Assembly: GCA_902492855.1 (NCBI GenBank)
Contig: CABUMU010000014.1
Span: 1 to 23,377 of the forward strand
Source of the DNA: an uncultured Collinsella sp.
Lineage (GTDB): Bacteria; Actinomycetota; Coriobacteriia; Coriobacteriales; Coriobacteriaceae
Direction of reading: 5' to 3'
Length of the DNA: 23,377 nucleotides
Shown piece after piece: positions 6,815-15,140 of the stretch. How positions within the stretch are numbered: the stretch's first letter is position 1; every line of letters begins with the position of its first letter. The notes under the pieces were generated by a model. It made no database searches. It was not told the origin of the DNA and saw only the letters and a program-made list of their open reading frames with translations. A program made the position numbers and the translations under genes.

Positions 6815-7881
6815 TATGCGTTCCCTTGTTTGGTGCCCTTCATGCGGTACAGGGAGTCCGCAAGAATGGCAGGGTTGTTGACGCCAAAGTCGCCCAGGCG
6901 CTCCGGATCCTCGCTGATGTCATCCATGAGCTCCTGCAGCGAGCCGTACTCGTCGACGATCTTCTCGGCCACGCCGTCGCGCACGACGGACACGCGCGAA
7001 AGCGTGCGCAGGCCCAGCGGCGTCATGACGGAGTCCTCGTCCAGGTCGTCATAGCCCAGAACTGCCGCCACGTGCTGCGGGTCGGACAGGTCCTTAGGCG
7101 TCATGCGGCTCAGCTCGGCGCGGATCTTCTCGGCGTTGGCCTCAGAGGAATCGCTTGCGTAGTCGCGGATCATCAAGTCGTATTCGGTATCCATGCTGGA
7201 GCCCGCGAGCTGCTCGAGCTGCATCTGCACGAGCTTGCCCTGATTACCCAGCTTGACAATGCAATCCTTAAGCTCGGTCTTTGCCTGCTGCATGATCTCG
7301 AAGCTCGAGAAGATGCCGGTGATGTCGGCGAGCGTGACGTAGTCGTCCAGCTCGAGTGCCGTCAGGCGCAGCAGGGAGCGATCGAGCGATTGACGGGTGG
7401 TCTGGAGCGTGGCGACGAGCTGATTGACCGAGCTCATGATGGTGGTGACGGGCTGAATCTCGTAGCTCTTGCCGTGAACGTACACGTTAACGACGGCACG
7501 ACGGGCCGAGACCGAGATCACGATGGCGTCCGTGAGCACCGACATGCGAGCGGCGGTACGGTGACGCATGCCCGTCTCGCTCGTGGCAAGCGAGGGATCG
7601 GGATTGAGGTGGAAGTTGGCGCGCAGTATCTGGGTGAGGTCGCCGTCGATGACGATGGCACCGTCCATCTTGGAGAGCTCGAACAGACGGTTCGAGGTGA
7701 ACGAAATGTTGAGCGGAAAGCCGTCGTTACCGGCAGCGAGCACGTTTTCGGTGTCGCCGACGCAGATAAGGGCGCCCAGGTGACCGGCGATGATCATGTC
7801 GAGGGCGGTGCGGATCGGCTGACCAGGTGCCGTCAGGCGGATTGCCTGTTCCATACGCTTTTGCAGCTCGTTCTTATCCAA
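6814..7881 (-). CDS. disA: DNA-integrity-scanning diadenylate cyclase DisA
   Basis: This 355-residue protein makes c-di-AMP from two ATP and links its production to DNA branch structures. The N-terminal DAC domain carries the catalytic DGA (KMDGAIVIDGD, near 73) and RHRTA (MRHRTAARMS, near 105) motifs. A helical linker and a C-terminal helix-hairpin-helix DNA-binding region (PLGLRTLSRV... onward) follow. The start is a TTG at 7881 with GGGAG 7 bp upstream; the nearby ATGs are out of frame. It heads the disA-ispD-ispF-cysS block. radA, its frequent neighbour in other genomes, is not in this window. No convincing promoter is seen in the 158 bp up to the mntP riboswitch. Confidence 0.96.
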   Translation of the reverse strand: MDKNELQKRMEQAIRLTAPGQPIRTALDMIIAGHLGALICVGDTENVLAAGNDGFPLNISFTSNRLFELSKMDGAIVIDGDLTQILRANFHLNPDPSLATSETGMRHRTAARMSVLTDAIVISVSARRAVVNVYVHGKSYEIQPVTTIMSSVNQLVATLQTTRQSLDRSLLRLTALELDDYVTLADITGIFSSFEIMQQAKTELKDCIVKLGNQGKLVQMQLEQLAGSSMDTEYDLMIRDYASDSSEANAEKIRAELSRMTPKDLSDPQHVAAVLGYDDLDEDSVMTPLGLRTLSRVSVVRDGVAEKIVDEYGSLQELMDDISEDPERLGDFGVNNPAILADSLYRMKGTKQGNA

Positions 7882-8039
7882 GGCATCGCTCCCATCGTAT
7901 ACGCTCCATAAACGCTAAGTAGTTTCTCACGGTTTGTCCCTGCGGCGCTTGCGAAATCCGATGCTTACAGAATGAGCGAACACCGCTGAGAGCCCAACCC
8001 AAATGAGCTACTTGTTGTGGTAGCATCGGGATTCACATG

Positions 8040-8140
8040 AATGAGGGAGTAGTCGCGTGACCGGGTTCGCCTCCGGTGGCGCGGCAAGTCAACATACTGG
8101 CCGAAACGGTCTGGCTTGCCTTAATGAACGAGACTCGTGG
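8040..8140 (+). promoter_or_regulatory. yybP-ykoY family Mn2+ riboswitch upstream of mntP
   Basis: The leader contains the conserved blocks of this class: GGGAGTAG (8045-8052), AGTCAACATACTGG (8087-8100) and AACGAGACT (8127-8135). A GC-rich hairpin (ACCGGG...CTCCGGT) lies between the first two. P1 is ATGAG (8041-8045) with CTCGT (8134-8138). The CTCGTGG strand of P1 is also the 5' arm of the following terminator. Metal binding that stabilises P1 would therefore block termination and turn the exporter on. This class senses manganese and commonly controls mntP-type exporters. A TAGCAT at 8021-8026 may be the -10 box. Confidence 0.88.
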
Positions 8141-8175
8141 TTGTGCGCGCAGCGCGTACGCCACGGGTCTTTTTT
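8132..8175 (+). terminator. Riboswitch expression platform (intrinsic terminator)
   Basis: GACTCGTGG (8132-8140) pairs with CCACGGGTC (8161-8169), with one G:T pair, around a GC-rich loop, and is followed by TTTTTT (8170-8175). Its 5' arm overlaps the 3' strand of riboswitch P1, so the two folds exclude each other. Confidence 0.88.
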
Positions 8176-8228
8176 GTTATTCCCCCAAGAGGTACACGCG
8201 GGCCCGCCCGCAGAGAGGGAGCCAGACT

Positions 8229-8807
8229 ATGGGACTCGCAGAGCTCGTGCTGCTCGTCGTTGGCCTTTCGATGGACGCCTTTGCCGTTTCCATCTGCAAG
8301 GGTCTCGGCATGAAAAAGATCAACCTTAAGGTCGCCGTAGTGCTCGGCCTGTTCTTTGGCGGCTTTCAGGCCGGCATGCCCGTAATCGGATGGGCGCTTG
8401 GCAGCCAGTTTATGGGCATCATCGGCCCCATCGACCACTGGATCGCCTTTATCCTGCTCGCCTTCATCGGCGGCAAAATGCTGTGGGAGGCCTTTATCGA
8501 GGACGAGGATGAAGGCGACGGCAAGGATGCCGAAAAGATTGACCTGGGCGAGTACCTGATCCTCGCCATCGCCACCTCAATCGACGCCTTAGCCGTGGGC
8601 ATCTCATTTGCCGCGCTCTCGGTCGACATCGTGCCCGCTGTATCGCTTATAGGCATCACAACGTTTATCTTCTCCGTCGCCGGCGTGGCGATTGGCCACA
8701 CCTTTGGCGCGCGCTACGAAAAGCCCGCCACCATCGTGGGCGGCGTTGTGCTTATCCTTATCGGGCTTAAGATCTTGCTGGAGCACCTGGGGATTTTGGT
8801 GCTGTAA
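8229..8807 (+). CDS. mntP: Manganese efflux pump MntP
   Basis: The 192-residue protein has six hydrophobic segments arranged as two homologous halves. Each half carries the conserved acidic motif of the family: GLSMDAFAVSICKG near the N-terminus and ATSIDALAVGISFA in the second half. A charged cytoplasmic loop (EDEDEGDGKDAEK) separates the halves. MntP exports Mn2+ across the inner membrane. ATG 8229 has a GAGGGAG site 7 bp upstream and begins exactly at the first helix; an upstream in-frame ATG at 8076 lies inside the riboswitch and is rejected. Regulation by the manganese riboswitch agrees with the function. Confidence 0.95.
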   Translation: MGLAELVLLVVGLSMDAFAVSICKGLGMKKINLKVAVVLGLFFGGFQAGMPVIGWALGSQFMGIIGPIDHWIAFILLAFIGGKMLWEAFIEDEDEGDGKDAEKIDLGEYLILAIATSIDALAVGISFAALSVDIVPAVSLIGITTFIFSVAGVAIGHTFGARYEKPATIVGGVVLILIGLKILLEHLGILVL

Positions 8808-8837
8808 AACACCCTTCAAAACTAAACGTCCGGGCAA

Positions 8838-8869
8838 GGCCTCATGCAGAGTTTTGCATGAAGCCTTTT
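8838..8869 (+). terminator. Terminator of mntP, sharing its stem with a hipBA operator
   Basis: GGC, one mismatch, then TCATGCA (8838-8848) pairs with TGCATGA, one mismatch, then GCC (8855-8865) around GAGTTT, followed by TTTT. The inner part of the stem is the first of three 18-bp palindromes upstream of hipB. Confidence 0.65.
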
Positions 8870-8914
8870 CATGCAGACTTTTGCATGTCATACTAGGATG
8901 CAAAAGTCTGCACG
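8843..8914. promoter_or_regulatory. Three palindromic operators upstream of hipBA, 27-bp period
   Basis: Site A (8843-8860) CATGCAGAGTTTTGCATG, site B (8870-8887) CATGCAGACTTTTGCATG and site C (8897-8914) share CATGCA-N6-TGCATG symmetry. C is the reverse complement of B at 16 of 18 positions. The starts are exactly 27 bp apart. A promoter-like pair, TTTTCA (8866-8871) and CATACT (8889-8894) with 17-bp spacing, is interleaved with B, and C ends just before the AGGAG ribosome site (8917-8921). This fits cooperative repression by the HipB protein, as in E. coli hipBA, though the operator sequence differs. Confidence 0.8.
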
Positions 8915-8927
8915 TTAGGAGATCGCC

Positions 8928-9359
8928 GTGGATACCCTTCCCATCACCACACCGCGCCAAGCTGGCATCTACGTGCGCCAGGCACGCGAGGCGCAGGGAA
9001 TCACCCGTGCGGCCCTCGCTAAAAAAGCCGGTGTTTCGGAGCGCCTGCTCGCATCGCTCGAGCTGGGAGACGCCACGGGCATTCGACTCGACAAGTTGCT
9101 GACCGTCTTTAACGCACTCGGCATAGGTCTCTTCGCGCAAAGCGATAACGACTCCATCGCATCGCCCTCCGAACATCCGGCGACGATAGTGAACCTCCCT
9201 ATCGCGAACTCGAATACCCTGCCAAAGCCAAGCGTAGGCAGACGACCCACTCGACAAGGAACGCCATCTTCCTATGGTGCCTTGCTGGCCCAAATCGCAG
9301 CCGAGCAAGGCCTTTCCGGCACTTCAAACCTCTCCTTTGGCTGCAAGGTTGTGAAATAA
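8928..9359 (+). CDS. hipB: HipB-like Xre-family antitoxin/repressor
   Basis: The 143-residue protein has a Xre helix-turn-helix at about residues 10-65 (IYVRQAREAQGITRAALAKK, then AGVSERLLASLELGDATGIR). Its C-terminal half is a polar, Ser/Pro/Thr-rich tail ending in a small hydrophobic motif. Classic HipB is about 88 residues, so the tail of roughly 70 residues is long; it may reach into HipA or be a degradation tag (inference). The start is GTG 8928, with AGGAG 6 bp upstream. Its TAA is followed directly by the hipA ATG with no gap. Position, HTH and upstream palindromes all support a repressor-antitoxin role. Confidence 0.88.
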   Translation: MDTLPITTPRQAGIYVRQAREAQGITRAALAKKAGVSERLLASLELGDATGIRLDKLLTVFNALGIGLFAQSDNDSIASPSEHPATIVNLPIANSNTLPKPSVGRRPTRQGTPSSYGALLAQIAAEQGLSGTSNLSFGCKVVK

Positions 9360-10664
9360 ATGGCAGAGATGGAGCTCACGACCCTCATTTGTGGCGAAAT
9401 CGCCGGCACTCTCCGGCAAGACGAGCATGGACTCTGCAGCTTTGCATACGCCCCAACCTATCGCGGAGCACCGTTATCGCTAACAATGCCGCTTTCCAAT
9501 CGCACGTATGGCCATAACATCGTCCGCCCGTTCCTATTTGGCCTTTTGCCCGACAGTCAAGAGCAGCGTCGCGCTATTGCCACCGAGCATGATGTTGCAT
9601 CCAACAACCCCGTCGCCCTCTTGTGCCATATCGGTCTTGACTGCGCGGGGGCCGTTCAGTTTTGTCGAGCCGATCAATTAGACGCCGCCCGCGGCAGGGT
9701 CTCGGCATACCGCCCGCTTACCAATTCTCAAATCGCTCACAAGCTCAAAGCAATTCGCGATGACGAAAGAGAGACATGGATGGGCTCCAACGAAAGCTGG
9801 TCCCTGGGCGGCAATCAAGGCAAATTTGCACTAGCTTGGCATGATGGCCAATGGTGCGAATGTCTAGGGTCATCCCCCACTACCCATATCTTCAAAAATG
9901 GTGTCGTTGGGTTCAAACATCAGGCCTTAAACGAATTCGTCTGCATGAAAACGGCTCGGCGTGTTGGCATTCCAACTGCCAACGTCTCCTATTACACATT
10001 TGAAGACGAAGCCGCGCTCGTCGTTGAACGGTACGACAGAGTGGTCAATAGCAGCGGAAATATCGAAAGGCTGCATCAGGAGGACTTTTGCCAGGCGCTC
10101 GGTGTATTGCCAAGCCAGAAATACACCGCCGACGGAGGACCAACTACACGAGACATCCAAGAACGACTGATTAACACAGTCCCCCACCACATGAATCTTG
10201 TGCTTTTTACCTATATGTTGTTCTATAACGCCATTATCGGAGCGCCTGACGCACACGCTAAAAACTACTCGCTCATCCTTGGCAAAGGCACAAACGCGGC
10301 ACTCGCACCCATGTACGATGTCGCATCGGGCTTAGCATACGAACGTATACGGCGAAAAGCGCGCCTTGCCATGAGCGTTGGCGGCGAAAATCGTGTGGGG
10401 CGCATCGGTCCAGGCGCTATCCGCCGATACCACGGTATGGGCGACCCCGCGCTGGAGGCGGCACTCACCGATGCCGGGCTATCCGAGAAGTTTTGCTTTG
10501 CGACCATGATGGACCTCGCCTACGAGGTACCCATTTGCATGGAAGAGGTCATGGACGAATACGCCGACCTGCCCGGCATGGCGGACCTACGCGAGCATAT
10601 GCTCGGCCCCGTCCGCGAAAACTGCAAGCGCACCCTCGACCTCATCAAGGCGGATATGGGCTAG
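9360..10664 (+). CDS. hipA: HipA-family serine/threonine kinase toxin
   Basis: The 434-residue protein is a full-length classic HipA. The N-terminal coupling domain ends in PFLFGLLPDSQEQRRAIA. The Gly-rich ATP loop is SLGGNQGKFAL (near 150), where E. coli HipA carries its autophosphorylated serine. Further marks are LNEFVCMKTARRVGIP, ALVVERYDR, LHQEDFCQALG with KYTADGGP, the catalytic loop GAPDAHAKNYS (near 296) and metal-binding APMYDVAS (near 319). All kinase residues seem intact, so it should be active. E. coli HipA phosphorylates glutamyl-tRNA synthetase and induces dormancy; the target here is not shown. It is co-transcribed with hipB and convergent with pepD, with a terminator between. 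Confidence 0.94.
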   Translation: MAEMELTTLICGEIAGTLRQDEHGLCSFAYAPTYRGAPLSLTMPLSNRTYGHNIVRPFLFGLLPDSQEQRRAIATEHDVASNNPVALLCHIGLDCAGAVQFCRADQLDAARGRVSAYRPLTNSQIAHKLKAIRDDERETWMGSNESWSLGGNQGKFALAWHDGQWCECLGSSPTTHIFKNGVVGFKHQALNEFVCMKTARRVGIPTANVSYYTFEDEAALVVERYDRVVNSSGNIERLHQEDFCQALGVLPSQKYTADGGPTTRDIQERLINTVPHHMNLVLFTYMLFYNAIIGAPDAHAKNYSLILGKGTNAALAPMYDVASGLAYERIRRKARLAMSVGGENRVGRIGPGAIRRYHGMGDPALEAALTDAGLSEKFCFATMMDLAYEVPICMEEVMDEYADLPGMADLREHMLGPVRENCKRTLDLIKADMG

Positions 10665-10690
10665 ACGTTCGCAATTTCCCATTTCTTAAA

Positions 10691-10731
10691 AGAAAGGAGG
10701 GGGCACCCGTCGCAAAAGCTCGGATGTCCCC
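10691..10731 (-). terminator. Intrinsic terminator between convergent hipA and pepD
   Basis: GGGGGCACCCG (10699-10709) pairs imperfectly with CGGATGTCCCC (10721-10731), with one G:T and one mismatch. On the minus strand it is followed by TCCTTTCTTTT, so it mainly serves pepD. On the plus strand the tail is poor. A second perfect 8-bp hairpin (CGCTAGCA/TGCTAGCG, 10754-10784) sits closer to the pepD stop without a T-run. Confidence 0.6.
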
Positions 10732-10790
10732 TCTCGTAATGTCATTTGCAATCCGCTAGCACGTGGCTCGGACTGCTGCTAGCGCAACCT

Positions 10791-12248
10791 TTACGCGGCA
10801 AGGCGCTTGAGCACGTCGATGAGCAGCTCGTAGAAGCGCTCGGCAGAAGCAAGCTCCATGCTCTCGTCCGGAGTGTGGACATCGGAGAGCGTCGGACCCA
10901 CGGCGATGGCGTCCAGGCCGTGCAGGGCCTCGGCAAACAGGCCGCACTCAAGGCCGGCGTGAATGGACTCGATGCGCAGCTCGGAGCCAAAGAGCTCGCG
11001 ATAGCTCTCGACAAAGATGTCGCGGACCGGCGAATGCTCGGCATAGCTCCAGCCGGGATACTCGAACTCAAACTTGGCGTCGAAGCCCAGGACATCGGCA
11101 AGCGTCTGCAGGCGGTCCTTGAACTCGTTCTGCAGCGAGGTGATCGAGGAGCGCGGGGACAGCATGATCTTGACCTGGTCGTCAGAGGTGGTAACCACAC
11201 CGATGTTGGAGGAAACCTCGACGGAGCCGTCGGTGGCGACGTTGCGGCGAATCACGCCGTTAGGGGCAAGACGCAGGGCACGGATGAGGGCAAGCGCGGA
11301 CTTCTCGTCCATGGCCTCGACCTCGGCGTCGTCGGCAATCTCGACGGTGCAGGTAAAGCCGGGGTCAAAGACCTCGAGCTCGGCAGTAACGTCGGCGATG
11401 ATGCCCTTTGCGATCTGGGCCGCGGCCTCGGCGGCAGCGTGGTCGGCGTAGACCAGAACAGCTTTGCACTCACGGTTGATGGCGTTGTCCTTGGTGCCGC
11501 CGTTAAAGCTAACGATGGCGGGCTCGCCGGCGACCATCAGGCGGTCGATGATGCGGGCCATGATGAGGTTGCCGTTGCCGCGCTCCAGGTGGATATCGCT
11601 GCCGGAGTGGCCGCCCAGCAGGCCGGAGATGTCGAGCGTGAGGGTGCTACCGGTCTTGTGCTCGCGCGCGATCGGGCAGGTGTAGGTAACGACGACGCCG
11701 CCGGCGCAGCTGACGGTGGCAACGCCCTCTTCCTCGGAGTCAAGGTTAATCATGGTGCGGGCGCTAATCTGGGACTTGTCGAGCGTCTCGGCGCCAACCA
11801 GGCCAGTCTCCTCGTCGGTGGTGAACACGCACTCGAGGGCCGGATGAGCAATCGAATCGTCGTTGAGCACAGTGAGCATCAGAGCGACGGCAATACCGTT
11901 GTCGGCGCCCAGAGTGGTGCCGTTAGCGGTGAGGACGCCGTCCTTGACGACCAGGTCGATACCATCAGTCGTAAAGTCGTGCTCAACGGAGCCCAGCTTG
12001 TCGCACACCATGTCGATGTGGCCCTGCAGCATCACGGTCGGGGCATTCTCGGCGCCGGCAGATGCGGGCTTGCGAATGATAACGTTGTAGACCTCGTCCT
12101 GGTACACATCGAGGCCGCGCTCCTTGGCAAACGCAACCAGGAAATCGCTGATGCCCTTCTCGTTGCCAGACCCACGGGGGATCGCGCTGACCTCCTCAAA
12201 GAAATGGAACAGCTGGGCGGGCTCGTAGCCGGTAATCTTGTAGTCCAT
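10791..12248 (-). CDS. pepD: Aminoacyl-histidine dipeptidase (peptidase D, M20C)
   Basis: The 485-residue cytosolic metallopeptidase has the length of E. coli PepD and cleaves dipeptides such as carnosine-type X-His. Zinc ligands and catalytic residues appear in VMLQGHIDMVCDK (His and Asp), LGADNGIAVALML, FTTDEETGLVGAE (the Glu pair), MINLDSEEEG and, near the end, IHAGLECGLFAEAL. The dimerisation (lid) domain starts at SGLLGGHSGSDIHLERGNGN. ATG 12248 has AAGGAGG upstream and begins at the conserved N-terminus; an upstream in-frame start at 12353 lacks support. It is monocistronic, with an intrinsic terminator downstream. Confidence 0.96.
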   Translation of the reverse strand: MDYKITGYEPAQLFHFFEEVSAIPRGSGNEKGISDFLVAFAKERGLDVYQDEVYNVIIRKPASAGAENAPTVMLQGHIDMVCDKLGSVEHDFTTDGIDLVVKDGVLTANGTTLGADNGIAVALMLTVLNDDSIAHPALECVFTTDEETGLVGAETLDKSQISARTMINLDSEEEGVATVSCAGGVVVTYTCPIAREHKTGSTLTLDISGLLGGHSGSDIHLERGNGNLIMARIIDRLMVAGEPAIVSFNGGTKDNAINRECKAVLVYADHAAAEAAAQIAKGIIADVTAELEVFDPGFTCTVEIADDAEVEAMDEKSALALIRALRLAPNGVIRRNVATDGSVEVSSNIGVVTTSDDQVKIMLSPRSSITSLQNEFKDRLQTLADVLGFDAKFEFEYPGWSYAEHSPVRDIFVESYRELFGSELRIESIHAGLECGLFAEALHGLDAIAVGPTLSDVHTPDESMELASAERFYELLIDVLKRLAA

Positions 12249-12292
12249 GGTGCCTCCTTGGCGCAACTGGTTAGACAGTAAGACATGCGCCT

Positions 12293-12321
12293 TGTATATT
12301 CCCAGACTTTGCGTGCATAAA
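12293..12321 (-). promoter_or_regulatory. Candidate promoter of pepD
   Basis: On the minus strand TTTATG and TATACA are separated by 17 bp, about 45 bp before the pepD start. Each box matches its consensus only partly. Confidence 0.3.
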
Positions 12322-12405
12322 CCAGTCGAAAACGCCGAGCGCCCTCGCATCATCGGCTAACGGTGGACCGTATAGCGTAACGGTCACAGCTTCCGCAGCT
12401 CTACA

Positions 12406-12437
12406 AATCGAGGCGCCCTTTCCGGAGCGCCTCGATT
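12406..12437 (-). terminator. Terminator downstream of clpC
   Basis: AATCGAGGCGC (12406-12416) pairs perfectly over 11 bp with GCGCCTCGATT (12427-12437) around a 10-nt loop, 25 bp after the clpC stop. The minus-strand tail (TGTAG, with the stem ending in ATT) has few Ts, so it may be weak or Rho-assisted. Confidence 0.65.
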
Positions 12438-12462
12438 GCGCGTATCAAATTGTCGCCACGCC

Positions 12463-15105
12463 CTACAGCGCGCCGGAACCGGCTTGCATCATGCCGCCGG
12501 GACCCGAGGTCACGCCGCCGCTCACGGGCGCGGCGTTGCCGGTGTGCGGTGCCGCCGGGGCGGTATCGCCGCCGAGCGTGCCCGCCGGACGCGGTGCCGG
12601 GATCTCGCCCGTGCCGTGACTAAAGACAAACTTGCCGTCGGCCACATCGCACTGAACGGTATCGCCCTCGCCCCACTCACCGGCCAGCAGTTCCTCGGAC
12701 AGCGGGTCCTCAATGAGCTTTTGGATGGCACGGCGCAGCGGACGCGCGCCATTGGTGAGGTCGGTGCCCTCGGCCACAATCTTGTCGTAGGCCGCATCGG
12801 TGAGCTTGATGTTCATGCCGTTGGCAATCAGGCGTTGACGCAGGTCGTCCACCAGCAGGTGCGCGATCTTGGTCAGATTCTCGCCCGAAAGCTTCTGGAA
12901 CACCACGATGTCGTCGATACGGTTGAGCAGCTCGGGGCGGAACAGGCGCTTAAGTTCGCCCATCGCACGGCCCTTAATCTCGCTCGAGGTAAGGCCCTGC
13001 TCACCGGTGGTGCCAAAACCGACGCTCGCATCCTGCGCGATCTCGCGGGCGCCCACGTTGGACGTCATGATAATCACGGTATTGCGGAAGTCGACCGTCT
13101 TGCCCTGGCTATCAGTCAGGCGACCCTCCTCCAGCACCTGCAACAAAATGTTGAAGATGTCGGGGTGCGCCTTCTCGATCTCGTCGAACAGCACGACCGA
13201 GTACGGGTGACGACGAACGGCCTTGGTAAGCTGACCGCCCTCGTCGTGGCCCACGTAACCCGGAGGGCTACCGATGAGCTTGGAGACCTCAAACTCGCTA
13301 CCGAACTCGGACATGTCGAAGCTGATGAGCGCGTCCTTGCTGCCAAAGAGGTACTCGGCGAGCGTCTTGGCGAGCTCGGTCTTGCCCGTGCCGGTGGGAC
13401 CCAGGAAGATAAAGCTGCCGCCGGGGCGACGCGGATCCTTGAGCGGCGAGCGGCTGCGGCGCACGGCCTTGGCGACGGCCTCGACAGCCTCGTCCTGGCC
13501 GATGATGCGGGTCTTGAGCACGCTTTCGGTCTGCAGCAGGCGCCGGCTCTCGCTCTCGGTGAGCGAGGAAACCGGCACGCCAGAGGTCACGGACACGATG
13601 TCGGCAATCTGGGCGACGTCGATGGTGAGCGGGCTGGCGTCGAGCTCGGCGGTCCAGGCGGCCTTGGCCTCGGCGAGCTCAATCTCGGCGGCCTTCTGCT
13701 GCTCGGTGATCTCGGCGGCCTTGTTCATGTCGTCGCTCTCGGTGGCCTCCTGCGCGGCGGCCTTGAGCTCCTCTATGCGATGCTCGGCCTCGCGCACCGG
13801 CTCGGGCGCGCGGTTGGCGGCGATGCGGGCGCGGGCGCCGGCCTCGTCAATGAGGTCGATGGCCTTATCGGGCAGGAAGCGATCCTGGATGTAGCGGTTG
13901 GAGAGGTTCGCGGCGGCCTCGATAGCACCCTGCGTATAGCGCACATGGTGGTGCTCCTCGTAGCGCGGCTTGAGCGCGGTCAGGATCTTGACCGTGTCCT
14001 CGACGCTCGGCTCCTCGACATCGATGGTCTGGAAGCGACGCTCGAAGGCCGGGTCCTTGGTGAGGTACTTGCGGAACTCCTCGGCCGTGGTGGCACCGAT
14101 GATCTGGAAAGCACCGCGTGCGAGAACGGGCTTGAGCATGGAGCTCGCGTCGATGGAGCCCTCGGCAGAGCCGGCACCGATGATGGTGTGCATCTCGTCA
14201 ATAAACAGGATGACGTCGTCAGCCTCGGTGGCCTCCTGGATCACGTTCTTGAGGCGCTCCTCAAACTCACCGCGATACTTGGCGCCCGCGACAAGACCCG
14301 GCAGGTCGAGCGTCCAGATATTCTGGTTCATGAGGTTCTCGGGCACGTTGCCGGCTGCAATCTGCTGAGCCAGGCCCTCGACGATGGCCGTCTTGCCCAC
14401 GCCGGGGTCGCCCAGAATGAGCGGGTTGTTCTTGGTGCGGCGCGAAAGAATTTCCATCATACGCTGGACTTCCTTTTCGCGACCAATTACAGGGTCGAGC
14501 TCGCCATCGCGCGCCTTTTGCGTGAGGTTGGTGGCGAACTGCTTGAGCGTATCGGTGCCGCTCCCCTTTTGCTGCGACGCGTCCGAGCCGCTAAAGAAGG
14601 GGAGGCCCGCACCGGGACGCCCGACACCGGCGCCGGCGAGCGGACGCTTCTTGTCCTGGTCCTTGGCGGTAAGTTTCTCGATAGCCTTTTTGATGGAGGC
14701 GGACGACACACCCAGGCGCATGAGGATGTCCATGGCCATGCCGTTACCCTCTTCGACGATGCCAATCAGCAAGTGCTCGGTCGACACGTAGGTCTGGTTG
14801 TTCTCACGTGCCACGCGGAAGGAGCGCTCCATCACGCTGATGACGAGCGGCGTAAAGGCAAGCTTGGCAGCCTCGGTCTCCTCGCTGGGCTCGGGAACCG
14901 TGGTCTGGACCTCCTTGAGGGTGTCCATGATGTCGTCGTAGGAGATATCAAGCGAGCGCAGCGCCTCGGCAGCGATGCCCTCGTCCTCCTTGGCGAGTGC
15001 GAGCAGCAGGTGCTCGGTGCCCACCTTATTTGAGTGCAGATCGAGCGCCTCCTGTTTGGCCATCGACATGACCTTGCGCGCTCGATCGGTAAATCTATCT
15101 AACAT
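12463..15105 (-). CDS. clpC: ClpC-type AAA+ chaperone, ATPase subunit of the Clp protease
   Basis: The 880-residue Hsp100 unfolds substrates and feeds them to ClpP. It starts with MLDRFTDRARKVMSMAKQEA and has the double Clp-N repeat (to about 150). AAA domain 1 has Walker A GDPGVGKT near 231 and Walker B VILFIDEMHT. A coiled M-domain lies around 430-505 (EELKAAAQEATESDDMNKAA). AAA domain 2 has GPTGTGKT near 568, VVLFDEIEKAHPDIF and the sensor IIMTSNVGAREI. The Gly/Pro-rich C-terminal tail (about 845-880) is unlike that of Bacillus and may be disordered. ATG 15105 has AAGGAAA upstream; an in-frame start at 15138 is not supported. No ctsR, mcsA or mcsB is next to it, as usual in actinobacteria. 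Confidence 0.97.
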   Translation of the reverse strand: MLDRFTDRARKVMSMAKQEALDLHSNKVGTEHLLLALAKEDEGIAAEALRSLDISYDDIMDTLKEVQTTVPEPSEETEAAKLAFTPLVISVMERSFRVARENNQTYVSTEHLLIGIVEEGNGMAMDILMRLGVSSASIKKAIEKLTAKDQDKKRPLAGAGVGRPGAGLPFFSGSDASQQKGSGTDTLKQFATNLTQKARDGELDPVIGREKEVQRMMEILSRRTKNNPLILGDPGVGKTAIVEGLAQQIAAGNVPENLMNQNIWTLDLPGLVAGAKYRGEFEERLKNVIQEATEADDVILFIDEMHTIIGAGSAEGSIDASSMLKPVLARGAFQIIGATTAEEFRKYLTKDPAFERRFQTIDVEEPSVEDTVKILTALKPRYEEHHHVRYTQGAIEAAANLSNRYIQDRFLPDKAIDLIDEAGARARIAANRAPEPVREAEHRIEELKAAAQEATESDDMNKAAEITEQQKAAEIELAEAKAAWTAELDASPLTIDVAQIADIVSVTSGVPVSSLTESESRRLLQTESVLKTRIIGQDEAVEAVAKAVRRSRSPLKDPRRPGGSFIFLGPTGTGKTELAKTLAEYLFGSKDALISFDMSEFGSEFEVSKLIGSPPGYVGHDEGGQLTKAVRRHPYSVVLFDEIEKAHPDIFNILLQVLEEGRLTDSQGKTVDFRNTVIIMTSNVGAREIAQDASVGFGTTGEQGLTSSEIKGRAMGELKRLFRPELLNRIDDIVVFQKLSGENLTKIAHLLVDDLRQRLIANGMNIKLTDAAYDKIVAEGTDLTNGARPLRRAIQKLIEDPLSEELLAGEWGEGDTVQCDVADGKFVFSHGTGEIPAPRPAGTLGGDTAPAAPHTGNAAPVSGGVTSGPGGMMQAGSGAL

Positions 15106-15140
15106 GCTCGTTTCCTTACATGAGTTCATCGAAATCAAAA

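Noticed and set aside
8076..8228. N-terminal extension of MntP from ATG 8076
   Set aside because: The extension is the riboswitch and terminator sequence. The conserved MntP N-terminus and a good ribosome site are at 8229.
10746..12281. 511-codon plus-strand open frame opposite pepD, and similar long frames opposite disA and cysS
   Set aside because: These are antisense shadows of well-identified genes, with no plausible protein features.
12436..15033. 865-codon plus-strand open frame opposite clpC
   Set aside because: It is the antisense shadow of a GC-rich gene. The peptide is low-complexity (His/Leu/Gly/Arg-rich) with no domain, whereas the minus strand is a complete ClpC.
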